This document shows positions 47,226-57,793 of a stretch of 64,000 bases of DNA, in pieces. Location of the stretch: assembly GCA_022702705.1 (NCBI GenBank), contig CM040429.1:9890038-9954037 (forward strand), in the 5' to 3' direction. This DNA is from Papilionanthe hookeriana x Papilionanthe teres (taxonomy: Eukaryota; Streptophyta; Magnoliopsida; Asparagales; Orchidaceae). The translations under genes and the position numbers were made by a program. How positions within the stretch are numbered: position 1 is the stretch's first letter; each line of letters begins with the position of its first letter. Under the pieces are notes generated by a model that was not told the DNA's origin, did no database searches, and worked only from the letters and a program-made list of their open reading frames with translations.

Positions 47226-48223
47226 ATGGAATAATTTTCCCTTTTTTAGGGTGTATTTCTGAACCCAGATATTTTATCTTTTTTATTTGATATTTTTACT
47301 TTTTATGTGCATGAGTGCTAATTTTCTCTGCTTTATTACAATTTGTACTTTTTTGGCCCATGAGCTCACTTAGGCTCCTAAGATAAAATTAGCCTTATAC
47401 AAAATTTAATAACTTGTCTAAATAAAAACAAATTTTAGGCTCAACTCATTAATTCTTATAATAACATCTTTTTTGAAATAGTCTCTTATCAACTTTATTT
47501 AAATAAAATAAATATTTAAAAAGTTTAGAAATTATATTATGACCATGAAATTATGGTCTAGAGAGTATGCTTCATGTACCAATCACAACCGAAGTTCTAC
47601 ATAATAACAAGTCAAAGTCAGTTAATCATCATACATACCAATAGAGCCTTATAATTTAGTGAATAGATAATTGTGATCCACATTATGTTCCATAGAAGAG
47701 TGTAAGTGCTTCCAAATTTTATAGTGCTTTATCCAACATGCACTAACAAAACATAAATTGCCATATCCAATTACTTTTGTAATAATCTCAGTGCTGCAAA
47801 TACAGAATCCACCATCAACCTTAATGCAACCATGCCAAATTTCATCACAATCCACCTTTTCTCTATTATTTTAAACATGTTCTAATCATCTTTTTCTACA
47901 TATTCAAATCGTTCAAAAATATTAATGCCTTTTTAAAAAACATTAAATTATAAGTATTAATATAAAAGTACTTCCAACTTCATTCTAGTACTAATTTCAC
48001 TTAATGCCGTGTTGACTAAAGTTATCATGAATAAAAAGTATAAACCATGAAGACCCATGCTCCAATTTTCATAACAAATGCCTACAAAATCAATATAAAA
48101 TAAAAATATAATATGCCTTGCATAAATCAGCACTCCATGCCAAGCTAACGAGTAATCCACAGAGATGCCAAAAGCTCAAAAGAGGGTGCTGACAGCCCAC
48201 TCAAATCAAAAACCAAAACACAA
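47226..48223. other. Intergenic, nothing firm
   Basis: AT-rich sequence. Two minus-strand frames (47649-47855 and 47957-48160) are open for about 68 codons each but match no domain I recognise. Confidence 0.5.
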
Positions 48224-48406
48224 ATCACACAATTCCTATCTATTTATATTTACATGTAACACTGGAATCTTTAACGTCACATCAAAAATATAACTATTAA
48301 TAGCATTTTAAAGATGAAACACCAGACTTGTGATACTAAAATGTTATAAATGCTAATATCAAACTTTCGGTGTTAGATACCTGAATGCATAAGAATTGTG
48401 TGGCAT
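48224..48406. mobile_element. MITE with about 40-bp inverted ends
   Basis: The left end CACACAATTCCTATCTATTT, continuing into ATATTTACATGTAACAC, is the inverse of the right end (GGTGTTAGATACCTGAATGC, then ATAAGAATTGTGTGGCAT). About 183 bp, no ORF. Same family as 28793-28993 and the partial copies elsewhere in the window. It lies 306 bp beyond the stop codon of the zinc-finger gene. Confidence 0.7.
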
Positions 48407-48711
48407 GGAAGTAAAGAACAAAGTCTAGAATACAGTAACTGAAAACATGGAAGATCAGGAAACTCGAAATGAAGAAAGCAGAACAAACTGATATCCTGCA
48501 TCAAATAAAGCAGCTACTGCTCAATGGTTTCATCCATCAACGAAGTCCAGAATTCTACGAGAACATCCTAGGGGCGCATGCCCACATGAAGTTAAACACA
48601 AAATAGTATTAAACTCCTGACAGCAATCATAATTCGGATACAATTTCTAATGGCTATAATTAATACTAAACCTACGGACAAAGTCTTCTCCATCTACTAC
48701 ACTCCAATGCT

Positions 48712-49344
48712 TCATGGAGCTGTAGATTGGTGCACAGTCTCCAACTCTTGCTTCATTACTCCTGTGCTTTCAGTGTCCCCAAGCTTCTCAGTTGCTACCG
48801 TGTTAACCGCCTCAGTCTTAGCACCATTTTTAACTTTCTTTAGCTCCATCAAATTCCTGTGTTTCTTTCCAGCAAAGTGATATTCCATCATAACTGCACT
48901 ATTACACTTCACCTTGCATAGGCTGCAACATAACTTCTGTTGCTTCTTCTTTGCAGAGCCGCTGCCAGATGCACCCTCCGATGGTGTGCTCACACCAGAC
49001 TTCTTGTTCACATTTAGCGAGGCTTCTTTTGCCTTGTGCTTTCTACCTTGCAGATGCTCTTTTAGGACTTCTTCACTATTAGCAGATACCTCACAGATAG
49101 AACAACCAAATAGCTTATCAGCTGGGATCAGAAGTTCATCTTGAGGCAGGCCATTCTTCTTGTTTGAACTTAGCAAGGCTTCTTTTGCTTTGTGCTTTTT
49201 ACCGTGCAGATGATTTTTTAGGGCTTTCTCACTGGGAACAGTTACCTCACAGAGGACACAGCCCCACACCTTTTCAGCCGGGATCAGAAGTTCATCTTGA
49301 GCTTTCCGCTTTGCCCCAGATAATTTGCAGTTTGAAATTGTTTT
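48712..49344 (-). CDS. U1/matrin-type C2H2 zinc-finger protein, 3' exon
   Basis: The last coding exon of a minus-strand gene (211 codons including the stop at 48714-48712). It starts after the acceptor CTTCCTTGCAG. It encodes three fingers of the CX2CX12HX5H kind found in U1-C/matrin and zf-met proteins, which bind double-stranded or structured RNA. Counting from the exon start, they are Cys29-Cys32-His45-His51, Cys81-Cys84-His97-His103 and Cys140-Cys143-His156-His162. Each finger is followed by a Lys-rich linker ((R/K)KHKAKEA), and a Ser/Gly-rich linker precedes the third. Fingers 1 and 2 with their QDELLIPA lead-ins are an internal duplication of 52 residues. The C-terminus is polar without a domain. 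Earlier exons were not identified; a GC-richer stretch at 50530-50650 may hold the first. Nuclear RNA binding is inferred from the finger type. Confidence 0.82.
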   Translation of the reverse strand, partial: KTISNCKLSGAKRKAQDELLIPAEKVWGCVLCEVTVPSEKALKNHLHGKKHKAKEALLSSNKKNGLPQDELLIPADKLFGCSICEVSANSEEVLKEHLQGRKHKAKEASLNVNKKSGVSTPSEGASGSGSAKKKQQKLCCSLCKVKCNSAVMMEYHFAGKKHRNLMELKKVKNGAKTEAVNTVATEKLGDTESTGVMKQELETVHQSTAP

Positions 49345-51738
49345 CTGCAAGGAAGATGTGAAATTTCTACACATAGCAGTTTATAAAAAGCATGTATATG
49401 CATACAAAGTTGGCTTGTCACATGGGGTTCTGTAACCAAAAGGAAAGTTTTGATTATTTTTTATTTACTAGGAGCATGATGACATTGAACCATAATGAAA
49501 ATGAAAAGAACATGATAGATGCCTAGCTATACAAACAGCTATAAGTTCAAATATATTTTTCTCTTAATACAGGGAATTTAAGGGGGTCGATCATATACGA
49601 CCAAAATTCTTTTCCTGGAGTTTGAGAAAAGAATAATTGTTTAGAAAGTGGAACTTGTTTTAAAAGAGGGAAGTGTTTGCTTAGCTAGCTTGCGACTAAT
49701 AAAAGATTAAGCATAACATCAATACCCCTATTGAGATAAGCCTTCAAACTCTGGAGCCATTTTCTTAGAAAATCAAATAGAAAATATTCTCCTTCAACAA
49801 TTCCGATTAAATTGTCGTACTTGGTTAGAAATTTGAGGAGAGTGCACGCATGAAGCACAGATAAATGGACATAAAATGACCAGCAACTCGTGCATATTGT
49901 GTATCATACTTGGAATGTTAGCCTGATATAGAACATTGAAATAAAATCAAGAAATGTGGTTAATCCACTCCTACAAGCGAAGATACGACATTCCATACGA
50001 TTGATATTATACATGCCAGTTAAAGCTTAGGATTATGAATGTTGTGTATTGCCAATAATTCTAAGTAATCAACTATCAAAGTAGTCACGTATACTGTTAA
50101 CCATAATTATCATTTTTAAGCAATTAAATTTAGGAGGCTTACTCCACTAAAAGTTATGTGAACTAGAAATCTTATTGCTCATGTAATTAGTAAAATGTTA
50201 TGCATCTTTGAAAAGAAAGAACAAGGCTCTACCTAAATGTTTACATGGACTAGTACGAGGATACAGACATTGTTTCATATGGTTTTAGTTTGAATTATTT
50301 TCACTCGTACAAACTCTAATTGGAAAATTCCAACCTTGAGTCTTAATTTACAAGATAAAAAGTACATAACAGATTTCATTAAGTTTCAAAATGATTAATC
50401 GTTAATGAAACATGCAAGTGTAGCACTAATCAGTCTAGAAGCTACGATAAATGACTTTCATTATGAGCTTACGTTGAAAATCAAATACTTGAAAGGATAT
50501 CAGAAGTCAACGGTCAAAATCTCTCTCAGGATTGCAAAAGCTTGCACGCATTCTTGCCCGTAGCAGAATTTCGCTTGCGCTTGCTTGAGACTCAGCTCCC
50601 CGCGGTCATTGTAGTCACCCTCTCTGCTCTGTTGCTTCTCCCTGACAGCTCCATGGAATAGCCATTAATTATTATTCAACATCACCAGCATTATTCTCTC
50701 TCTCTCTCTCTCTCGGGTTTTCTTTTGATCGTTAACACCTCTTGGCATTAGCAACATAAGCCTAGCCGTGTGATATGTACCCATCATCTTTGTCAACATG
50801 ATGCTACTAAAAATTTCGCTCACCAATCATTTATCATCATTGTGTGTTACTCCAAAATCAACGTCGTTAGCACAAATGTTTAAAATTACACAACTAGTCA
50901 TTGGACAACTTTAGTTCATAAGGCGAGGCATAAGCTCGGGGCAGTTTGATACACAAGTCTCACAGCTTGAAAATTACATATATTAACATCATAATTTATA
51001 AGTGTACTAAATAAAGATATATTAACAGCCTAACATGATAAAAAAAATGAAATAACAAATTTTGTAAGCTGCAAAATATCATGTAACAACTCACACAAAA
51101 TAAAAATATAATGTAAATATCAACCGATCAAACTAACAAACAACATTAAATGAAGGAAACATTAAATACCAAGATATAAGATGAGTTTAACATAATAGTT
51201 TTATCTCACTTCTATTGCCCAAAATATTACCATCCATAAATCTAAATAAGGACATAATAAATAATCAAAAGTCCTCAGCACTCTTCATTCATAGAGTCTT
51301 CATTAGAGTTATCATCATAATGTATAGTTTTCTTCCATCTCTTATTCAATTGAGTCAAATTTCTCACATTCTTCTTTCACTCAATCATCTTTCTTTTTTC
51401 CTATCCAGTAATAAAAAATAATCAATAAAAAATTAGAGCATTATTCAACATTTAAAATAATGTCTAATTCTTAAATTTTTATAAATACATTTTGTATTTA
51501 TCGCTTATTGTTTAATCTGTATGTATTAGCCTTGTTTTATCAAAGAAATCAATGTTTAAATCTTATTGTAACTCAAATGATGTGACCCTATTGTTGTCAT
51601 CTACAAATAATTTACCAATCACTCGTCATATTATGACAAATATTCACCTAGTAGGAGATCGTTATCATCCTTCAAAATTTTATTCTTCAAATATTTATCC
51701 TTTAATCTCTCAATGTATATGTCATACAATAAAGAATT
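49345..51738. other. Upstream intron and promoter side of the zinc-finger gene
   Basis: If the zinc-finger gene has a 5' exon here, the best candidate is 50530-50650, which is GC-richer and next to a (CT)n run at 50694-50715. On the minus strand, however, no long frame with a start codon joins it to the known exon. The ATG at about 50653 opens only 20 codons. The remainder is AT-rich with no recognised gene. Confidence 0.4.
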
Positions 51739-54597
51739 TGATACGATTCTTGGCAAAAATTAGGGCAAATAATATTTTATTGAAGAACATCAAACACTCG
51801 TGACGAATACAAAGAGAAGCACCTACAATTCAAGAGGTAGGCAATCTCTCCCAATTCCTACAATTCGAGAGATAAAAAATCTCTCCCAAACCCTAAACCT
51901 AAGACTCTCGACACAATCTCATCATCCCAACCCTAAACCTATTAGGATCTATTTATACTAAACAATAATAAATAATAAAAGACTCAATTGCTCTTAGGTT
52001 AATAAAAGACTAAACTGCCCATAAGCTAGGCCAACGTAACAATACTCCCCTCCCAAAAAACACATTATTCTCAAGGTGGATAAAAGGAAATTGTCGTTGG
52101 ATTGAGCTCCTCTGCCTTCTTATCGCACACTGTGAGAACATGTAATGTGCAATCCTTGTAACGGTGCCATGAAGTAAAATTTTCATAAAAAATAAATATA
52201 ACCCTTTGCTCATTTCTTCTGAATCTGTCTCTATAAGACACTTGAAGTTGACCTCTGGACGGGCCCCTATATTCTTCTCCTTCGACGCCTCACCCTGAAA
52301 TGACATTATATGGGCTATTGGAAGGTACTGTTGTGTAGTTCTCATATGGTGTTGCTTTTGCTGGTCTTCTCTGTGATTCTTGTCATCCACCATATAGAGT
52401 AACTCCATAGTCTCCCCTAATCTCCATGATCTCAACAGTTGGAATGTCACACGTATGTCGAGCTTTAAACCTTTCAGCCTTCCCAACTCCATATTCCAAT
52501 ACTACTTCAGAAATCCCGCTCAGCTGTCTTAACAAGAGCTCGAATCTCTCTCTATGCTCTATGATAATCCCTTCTCGAGTCAAAGAATATTTAGCCTCCC
52601 TCCACGGAAACCTTTCAAGGGTTTTCCCCTCCAAACATAACCCTGTCGTCATGAGTTTCTTATCCTCATTTAGCTCATTTACTATGAGATATAAATCACT
52701 GAATACACCCACTCATGCACATCATTCCAGTAGAAAATAGGCATCTTCAACTTCCTTATACACGAGTCTCCTCTCCAATTCTCTCGATCAAATTTCATTC
52801 CGGCCATGAAGCAAGGGTTGGGTTCCATTCTACGATTTGTATTAAATTCCCTTCTTCCTTAAGTCTGGCTCCATAGGCTCCTGCCTCGCTTTCTGTCGGG
52901 AAGGCTGCTGCAGCAAAAGGCGCTAGCGTGATTAGATGCAGCCCTCTATCCATGTCCCACCCACCATAGTTCCACATTTTAGGCCAAAATCCTTTGAATC
53001 AATCTTCTTCAGCCCCGAATCAAATGCCGTCCCATTTCGCCTGTTGAAGCTCGTTCCAACTGTCCACATGTCTCATTATTTCTTCCAAGTTATGTCGATC
53101 GAGTCCACTCCTAACGCCACCACTTCATTCTAGTACAAGAGGCTGTGAGTTTGCATGAAACTCTACCAATTACATTAACATTTCTTCCAAGGTCATAAAA
53201 TCTGTTGTCCATGGACGGAACATTCCCCTCAATAGATGTAAATCCCCCTCCGTCAACGAGAAACACTCCATTCTAGATCTAATTTGATCCTCCAATTTTT
53301 CATCCAAACCATCTATTCTTTTGGATGCCATTACTTTTGATCGTTATTGAGGCCTGTATGTCGCAATCCCGTAGTTGGTTTGAATCAAAACTATTTTTCT
53401 CGGTTCGATCCCAATCAGCTAGCTCAAATTGCGAATTTTTTAAGAATAGGGCAAGCCACAATCTTCCCACCCAGCTCATGGAAAAATCAGCTGGAATCTT
53501 GATGTTTCCCAGAAAGCTTAATTCAACGATCTTCATAGGAGGCGAAAGATATGTCGTATTCCCAGCAAGCATGCGAGTTTTGGGTATGTAAGTCGTGGTC
53601 TTCAAAACTGAGTGGGAGGAGAAGAAAAGAAGTTTCAGGTCTTTGTAAGCCACAATCCCGCCGTTTGCTCCATGAATTCAATAAATGCGATTATATAACC
53701 TCCTAATCATAGGAGGAGAAGGATCGCATTCATGGTCTCTTTGTACTGTAATCGTGATCCTGTCGTTGTTGTTGTATCATGTCTACGACGGATCTATACA
53801 ACTCGATCTCGCCGAAGCTCCCCTTGTTACTTCTTAACAAGTGCAAACAACTAGCGATACTCCTGTTATACACCGTGATCCCACCGTTCCTCAGCAAGCA
53901 CGACTAGGAAAACTGATGGAAACGATTCCTTTCTTTCCGGATCAAACCACTCTTATACCACTTCATATGACTCTAGGCAGAAATTAGAGAAAATAATATT
54001 TTATTACAAGAACATCAAACATTCAAGATGAATACAAACATAAGCAACTATAATTTGAGAGGTAGGCAATCTGTCATAATTACTACAATTAGTCATCCCC
54101 TCTTTGCTTCCCAATAAATGCAAACCGCGAGTGATACTTCTGTTGTACACCGCAATCCAGTTGTTCCTCAGTAAGTGCGACTAAGAAAATTGATTGCGAT
54201 GATTCCTTCATTCTAGATCTAAATGCTCTGATAATACTTGATACGATTTTTGACATTAATTAGGGAAAATAATATTTTATTGCAAGAACATCAAACAATC
54301 AAGACGACTACAAAGACAAGCACCTACAATTCAAGAGGTAGGCGTTCTCTCCCAATCCCTACAATTTGAGAAATAGAAAATCTCTCTCAAACCTCTAACC
54401 CTAAGATTTCAAACACAATCTCATGCATACCCAACCCTAAACCTATTAGGGTCTATTTGTAATAAAAATAATAAATAATAAAAGACTCAATTGCCCTTAG
54501 GTAAATAGAATACTAAATTGCCCTTAGCATAATAAAATACTAAATTGCCCTTAGCATAATAAAATACTAAATTGCCCTTAGACTAAGCCACGTAACT
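51739..54597 (-). mobile_element. Non-autonomous gag-only LTR retrotransposon, rearranged 5' end
   Basis: The 3' LTR (51739-52038) and 5' LTR (54240-54597) are flanked by GAATT (51734-51738 and 54598-54602). On the minus strand the LTR runs from TGTTACG to CGTATCA. A primer site TATTATCAGAGC (near 54237-54226) lies by the 5' LTR, and a polypurine tract GGGAGGGGAG lies by the 3' LTR (about 52050-52040). The interior carries degraded gag on the minus strand: 52712-52383 has RFELLLRQLSGISEVVLEYG and 52492-52010 has GLKLDIRVTFQLLRSW, a Ty3/gypsy gag signature. 52977-52795 and 53653-53300 look like more N-terminal gag. No protease, RT or integrase is present. A partial extra LTR copy with its primer-side sequence (about 53840-54100) duplicates the 5' end. 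Confidence 0.82.
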
Positions 54598-54779
54598 GAA
54601 TTCTTATTCAAAGTCATCAGACAGTTTCTCTTTTCTGTGCGACATTGATTATGTGTGCTCCAATTGCACTCTCATCCAGATGACAAGCATATAAATCTTA
54701 GTACTTTAACAATAAAATATTGTAGCTCTTGACACCATCATCAGGCTATTTTGAAAAAAAAAAAACTATAATTAGAAAC

Positions 54780-56150
54780 TATAAATTTAATATTTAGATA
54801 CTCAATCCTTATATCCATGGCATATCATAGCCCAAAGAAACCTTCCTTAATTTGAAATGAAATAAGTTGCATATCAACAATTGTCCTCTCAGTTGAATCA
54901 GCAATCAATCTATCTATGCAAGAATATAACCTCAACTTGATCTCAAGATTGATAGATTTATTCCCAGCATATTGAAATTGAGAATTAAGGAAATATCTAA
55001 CAGCATGCAAATGATCGTGAAGTTGAACCTCCAATTTCTCATCAATAATATAAAAAATTTCACTATAATTGACCTCCTCCTCTCTTAAATTATGGACTAT
55101 TAATTCTTTGGTCTCATCCATTGCATTGTAAGTAAATCCTATAGGTGACATTTTCTTTGCATCCGCCATCTTCAAAGTTTGATCAATGACATTATAGCTG
55201 TTTTTGCATGTGTGACACTAGATAAAAAATTTTCACTAAAAAAATTTGACTTTTCCTCTCGGCTTTCTTTTTTGCCCATGTATGGTTAAACCATTGAGTG
55301 AAGTAAACATTGTGTTTAATAGTTGTCTAGCTTCCAACATGCTCTGTAGACTCAAATAACTTGTAACAAATCTTATTGTAATAGGGCATTATTAGAAAAT
55401 TTTCTAATCAAAGAATAAATTTACTAATTTTCTATGCATTTGTCAAGACAATTATAATATTGGGGCAACTCACCAAGCTTTTTTAAGATTAAATTTATGC
55501 AATGTGCAGCATAAAGTGTACAATAGAGATACTCTCATTTCAATCAAATTATTCTCAGATGCCCTATAAGCACTAGTGTTGTTTGCCATAATCTGGACCA
55601 CTCAATGCTCTCCAATCTCCATTATCACTCCATTAAATAGTCCATAAATATATTATGCATCCTTCACATGATATTTCTACAAATTTACAAAAAATTAGTG
55701 TCAACGATTATTTATCAAAATATTCTTCAAGCTTATATATCAACCCACCCATCATATATGATTGTTACTATAGTTTGACTCCAAAAACTTTAACCATTAT
55801 TTGCATTTGTCTGCATTGCTTAGCTCCACACTAGTGTCCTCAAAAATCATATATGGATAAGGTTTCAAGCCCCAACCAGAAGCACTTAAAAAACAAATCA
55901 TATTAAAATAAGAAGGGGAGGTTCTCACATTGAATGGAAGTACATTCTCATATAAATAAAATTCCTAATATCCAAGCAAATTGTGTGCCTTTTTTACATG
56001 CTTTGTAGACATCCTCTAAGGCCTCATTTGAGGCAATGACAAGTCTCCGTTGTGTCATTGCGACCGAGGTCCGTCAATGGGCTTCGCTTCCATCACAAAG
56101 CTCTCAATGGTGAAATTCTAAACGTGACAAGGCCTTCTCTATTGGACCGC
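54780..56150 (-). pseudogene. Broken hAT-type transposase
   Basis: The minus-strand frame 55175-54825 encodes 116 residues with IGFTYNAMDETKE, then EIFYIIDEKLEVQLHDHLHA and RYFLNSQFQY. This matches the region after the DUF659 catalytic part of plant hAT-like transposases. Upstream (55640-55200), interrupted by stops, are pieces like NNTSAYRASENNL, a TLCCTLHKFNL-like part of the TPCAAHCINL motif, and VTSYLSLQSM-like sequence. Farther up (about 56150-56020), NGGPIEKALSRLEFHH resembles the end of a BED finger. The order BED, DUF659, C-terminal dimerisation region is right for a hAT transposase. Stops and frameshifts show it is dead. Confidence 0.65.
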
Positions 56151-56276
56151 CATTCCACGTTAGGTAAGTAAAAAAGTACTAATTTCTCCTTCGGATTTGC
56201 CTACAATTGGCCTCCTCTATGATTCTTCTCCCAATTATGTCGCTAGGAGAAGAAGGAATTCAAAATGCTTCCTTTT

Positions 56277-56311
56277 TATTTGTCTAACTCTCCCTCTCCC
56301 TCCCTCTCCCT

Positions 56312-56343
<32 letters not shown>

Positions 56344-56354
56344 CGTTCTCTCTC
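56277..56354. repeat. (CT)n / (CCCTCT)n microsatellite
   Basis: A run of CTCCCTCTCC units turning into (CT)n. The Arg/Glu-rich ORF on the other strand is an artefact of it. Confidence 0.9.
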
Positions 56355-57793
56355 TCTTCTTAAGATGATGCAGTGATCTTGGGTTCTCTCAGAGGATTTT
56401 TTATTTGGTTTTAAGCTGCCGCTCGGCGAAGATCTCACCGGCCAATCCCACAGTAGTAATTCCCCGACGGGCTTATTATAATCTTATAAAAACGTTAAAA
56501 AATGCCAACCTATCTTTTATTCAAACGACCATAACATTTTGCATGCCGTAATTTGATAATTTAATTTTTTAAGATGCTTCATTTAAACAGACTTTTCCCA
56601 ACGGTGTAGCCTTGTCAAACAAGACCTAAGTTACAGTTGTCTCTTCTCCATTGCCCAGATCATTATCCAAATTTATCATAGATAGTTCATAGGATCTCTT
56701 GCACCCCTAGTAGATATCAATGATAAAGATGACGAGTCCCTACCACTACATTCACTCCCATAATAAGAGTCGACAACAACTATCATTATATTATTATGTA
56801 TAAGACGCTTTGAAATTATTAAATTATTTATATATGATTGGATGTTCTCTTTTATTATTTTTGGCACCTAAACACATTTTGTAACATTTTTTGTGCAAAC
56901 TGGAGAGCTGTTCCTTTATCTTATGTAACTCCCCCCTTGATTATCTTCTTGAAGTAGTTATATTTCATATAAATGTTTTGGCGTCTATTCCATTGTCAAC
57001 TTGCACACACTATCTCTACTGCGAATCCTTCCTAAGACTTACGGATTTCTCCTTTCCTCTAACCATTGTTTACAAAATCCGAAATTGAAAATTTTGATTA
57101 AAATTAAAAAATTTGACTAATGCAAATATTCAATTAGAAATTTACAAATATAACTATAATAGTAAAAAATCTAATAATTTATTTGTAGTCAAACAGCTTA
57201 ATTGTATTTATTTGAAAATTTAATTATAATATTTAAGAAATCAATTAAATTAAGAGATAACATGTAAGTTTGGAATTAAAAATACATGTACAAATTTTAA
57301 TCAACTAATTCAACAACAACAACAACAAAAAACATTTATCCTACTAAGTGCGGTCAACTACATGAATTCTTTTTTCTCTATTGTGTCCTATCGAGTGCCA
57401 AATTTTAATTAACTAGTTCTTACACAAATTTCAAATTAATTGACTCGGTATCTTAGTTTAAAATTTCCGAAACCATAAAAATATTTAATAAACTAACTTA
57501 TTTTTGTTAAAAATCCGTCTATCCTAATACAAAACCTATAACAATATTACGAGTTTCTTACAAGAATTGGCTCTAACAAATGAAGGTGAAAGAAAAATAC
57601 AGCAACAACAACGATGAAAGCAGGACGCCACGATAAAGGCAAAAGCATCAAGAGATCATGCGCGGTGGCAAAATTAGGAGATGGCGACAATTGCAAAAGC
57701 AACACGAGGCATCGATAACAGTGAGGTCGACTACGTGCTAAGTACAGCTGGCTACGAGGTTATTGGCGAGGGTGACATCATGAGTGCATAATA
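56355..57793. other. Intergenic, only an RTE LINE tail recognised
   Basis: AT-rich to about 57550, then a GC-richer patch (57560-57790) with GGCGACAA-like motifs. Apart from the LINE 3' tail at 57312-57400, nothing was recognised. Confidence 0.5.
57312..57400 (-). mobile_element. RTE LINE 3'-end fragment
   Basis: (CAA)n followed by CCTACTAAGTGCGGTCAACTACATG...TTTTTTCTCTATTGTGTCCTATC is the inverse of the 3' end of the RTE LINE at 9456-10667 (AGGACGTAATGGAGAAAAAAG...CCGACCCCACTTAGTGGG(TTG)n). It is a very short, 5'-truncated antisense copy. Confidence 0.75.

Noticed and set aside
50530..50660. First exon of the zinc-finger gene
   Set aside because: GC content is suggestive, but the only minus-strand ATG frames close within about 20 codons and no donor joins to 49344 in phase; left as a possibility only.
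51890..51950. Telomere-like AACCCTAAACCT motifs (also at 54395-54445)
   Set aside because: Only one or two units, located at matching places in the two LTRs of one element, so not an interstitial telomere array.
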